DNA of 60,000 nt from assembly GCF_910592395.1 (NCBI RefSeq), contig NC_088319.1:1366001-1426000 (forward strand). Reading direction: 5' to 3'. The notes under the pieces are model-generated. The model was not told the DNA's origin. It saw nothing but the letters and a program-made list of their open reading frames with translations, and ran no database searches. Source of the stretch: Lineus longissimus. Its lineage: Eukaryota; Nemertea; Pilidiophora; Heteronemertea; Lineidae. Position numbers and translations under genes: made by a program. Of the stretch, positions 58,306 through 60,000 are shown piece after piece (position 1 is the first letter of the stretch; each line of letters starts with the position of its first letter).

Positions 58306-60000
58306 TCCTTGTTGGACCTGATGACCCTCATCTGACTATCAACCACCGCATCCTGAACCGAGTACGTGCTCTTAACTCGCCGCCTGAAATTAAAAAGATA
58401 ATATTAGATGATCAATTGGTTAATAAGCGACATTACAAAAGTTTTTACACCACCGTGGTTAAAACCGTTATGATTTCGCGTTGGGGTGGGCCCGAGCCAC
58501 GACCATCGGAAAGATAAACTGGAAAGCTAGACATTCTTTGAGGTTGTCCACCCCAATAACAGCCTCGAATTGCTTTTTTTACATTATGAATGTTCAGAAC
58601 CATGTCCATATTCGGTCTCGGGTAATCTTTGATGATGCAGGAATACGATGCTTATCAGTAGAGTAATAGCACACTTTCTAATACATAAAATCTGGACAAT
58701 AGCGCGTAGACCTCATTCTCTGTATCCGGTGTAACGTATTTGAGTGTTTCCGTTTCCGAGTGTTCTACCTCATTGTTTGGGGACGCAGAAAGATAGATTG
58801 ACACGTTTTTCTGTGTTTACCCCTACTAGCATATACCCATGGAGCGGGCAAAGTTGAAATATAATATACATTAGTTAAATGGGCACGATGATTGAGCTAC
58901 ATTAGATTTCTAACGTTACTGAAGTTTTATTAAAGGTTAAACACGAAATTAACTGCATTTAGGGACTTATTGCTGCTATCTACATGCAACCCCCAATAGA
59001 TTGATTGGAGTACGCTATTTTGCACAATGCATTGAGACCAGTGACAGCAGGTCCTGTTCCAAATAAGGCCCTCACATATTAGGCATATCACCTACCCACT
59101 CCCGTACCCAATGCCACTGTCGGACCAAAGCCAGGCGCATGGAGAGATGCAGAACGCAATTCAAACTGACAACATCAGTCAGTAAAGAATAAAACAAAGA
59201 GCAAGCGCTGGCCACTGTACATATTTTGTCCATCCTGGCATAACTGTTTATTGATACCCTGACTGCATGTTCCGGTAGGCCACTCTCCAGAATTTGCCTT
59301 ATCACTCAGGTCAGTGTTTCTCGAATAGAACTAAAATAGAACAGGCTAATAATTAATCTCCCTGCTAATACCCTGCACCATGGACCAGGTTGTATAGCAC
59401 TACATACGTGCTGGAAGCTAATACTGATGTGGCAGGGAGAATATGCGTGAAGTTTGTGTATGCTTTTGAGAATGAGCGGAGCTCTCCAGTCGACGTGCTC
59501 TCTGAAAAGTTGTTATTTATTCTAAAAACACGAAGATATTCGACGTATGACACCCTCAGTGACACTCTTACATATGATCCAGACCTACGAAGCCAAAGGT
59601 TGCAAGAATTCGACGCATTTCCAAAGCCCAATTTTGAAACAAAAATCGCCTCCTAAATAGCGGCCACAACGCGCATTATAGTATAGATTCATGGTCTCTC
59701 TATTATATGGAGAGAAAAAACACATATGCTATATGTACACCGGCTCAGTTCTATTTGAATTGAACCGGATATAGTAGAGCGCATCCTGAGATTTAGGTCT
59801 TTGATCATTGATTCTCCTACCTCGTTTCCAATATATTGAGAGGCGGAGTACGTTGAAAACCACTGGTGCCGGGATGAGTAGAACGTAATACACGCGTTAT
59901 TGTTTAGGTTTGGGATATTATCTGTTAATCTGAGTACAGGGGGGGGGGGGGCTTCAACTTACCTAACGATAATGATACTTGCAACTGTGATGATGAGGAG
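58245..60000 (-). CDS. Ser/Thr-rich single-pass membrane protein, copy 3 (partial)
   Basis: Tail exon 58245-58383 and the first 38 nt of the TM exon (59963 to the window end) are present with the same splice sites as copies 1 and 2. The extracellular exons lie beyond the window. The intron between them is enlarged by an 862-bp insertion into a MITE. Confidence 0.6.
58826..59687. mobile_element. 862-bp insertion within a CCGGTGTAA MITE, unit 3 only
   Basis: Splits the MITE 58726-59743: units 1 and 2 read CCCCTATTCATGG across the site. The ends CTAGCATATA and TATAGTATAG are imperfect complements. It contains an 88-codon plus-strand frame (59390-59656) with no motif I recognise. Possibly a nested DNA transposon; class unknown. 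Confidence 0.6.

Larger units (their letters stand above)
48811..60000. repeat. Tandem unit 3 (incomplete, runs off the window)
   Basis: Third copy, cut by the window end inside the TM exon of the Ser/Thr-rich gene. It shares the ~980-bp intron MITE with unit 2, keeps the long GPCR upstream region like unit 1, and has three insertions of its own (53713-53890, 57253-57621, 58826-59687). Confidence 0.92.

Noticed and set aside
59390-59656. 88-codon frame as a real gene
   Set aside because: It lies in a unit-3-specific insertion and has an equally long frame on the opposite strand; no motif recognised.

Overview
This is nuclear DNA of an animal. Genes are split by GT-AG introns, spacers are AT-rich, and there is much debris of small inverted-repeat transposons (MITEs), minisatellites and a LINE. 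The gene families present (DDB2, a short-chain-collagen-C4-like family, a class A peptide-receptor-like GPCR) suggest a non-vertebrate, non-ecdysozoan, probably marine metazoan. I cannot name the species.

Layout. (1) 1-4.6 kb: no gene recognised; a promoter-like MITE (2936-3296) and a 93-bp tandem repeat. (2) 4.64-11.16 kb, minus strand: a complete DDB2 gene (UV-damage recognition, WD40). WD repeat 2 is encoded by two neighbouring alternative exons whose phases and 55-bp spacing allow only one per mRNA. Introns carry one piggyBac-like and four pogo-like MITEs. (3) 11.2-18.4 kb: mostly non-coding; a foldback element, a 473-bp duplication, and an exon-like repeat array at 15.1-16.5 kb. (4) 18,425 to the end: a tandem array of a ~15-kb unit (18425-33345, 33346-48810, 48811 to beyond 60000).

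Each unit runs: a five-exon C4-like gene (+); a convergent GPCR relic (-); a Ser/Thr-rich single-pass membrane protein (-) whose last exon merges into a 63-bp minisatellite; a small ORF ending in PYMGHKWE (+); and a 5'-truncated LINE (-). In unit 3 only the part up to the membrane-protein TM exon is inside the window.

The C4-like gene is intact in all three units. Between copies almost every coding difference changes an amino acid and the changes cluster in a few short segments, while flanking introns are nearly identical. This looks like diversifying selection or conversion on a binding surface. The predicted protein is a signal-anchored type II protein with an RQKR convertase-like site just outside the membrane, so it may be shed. 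All three GPCR copies carry frame breaks. The Ser/Thr-rich protein varies between units in extracellular exon number. My inference is a fast-evolving cell-surface or secreted recognition cluster next to a conserved DNA-repair gene. No function has been shown.
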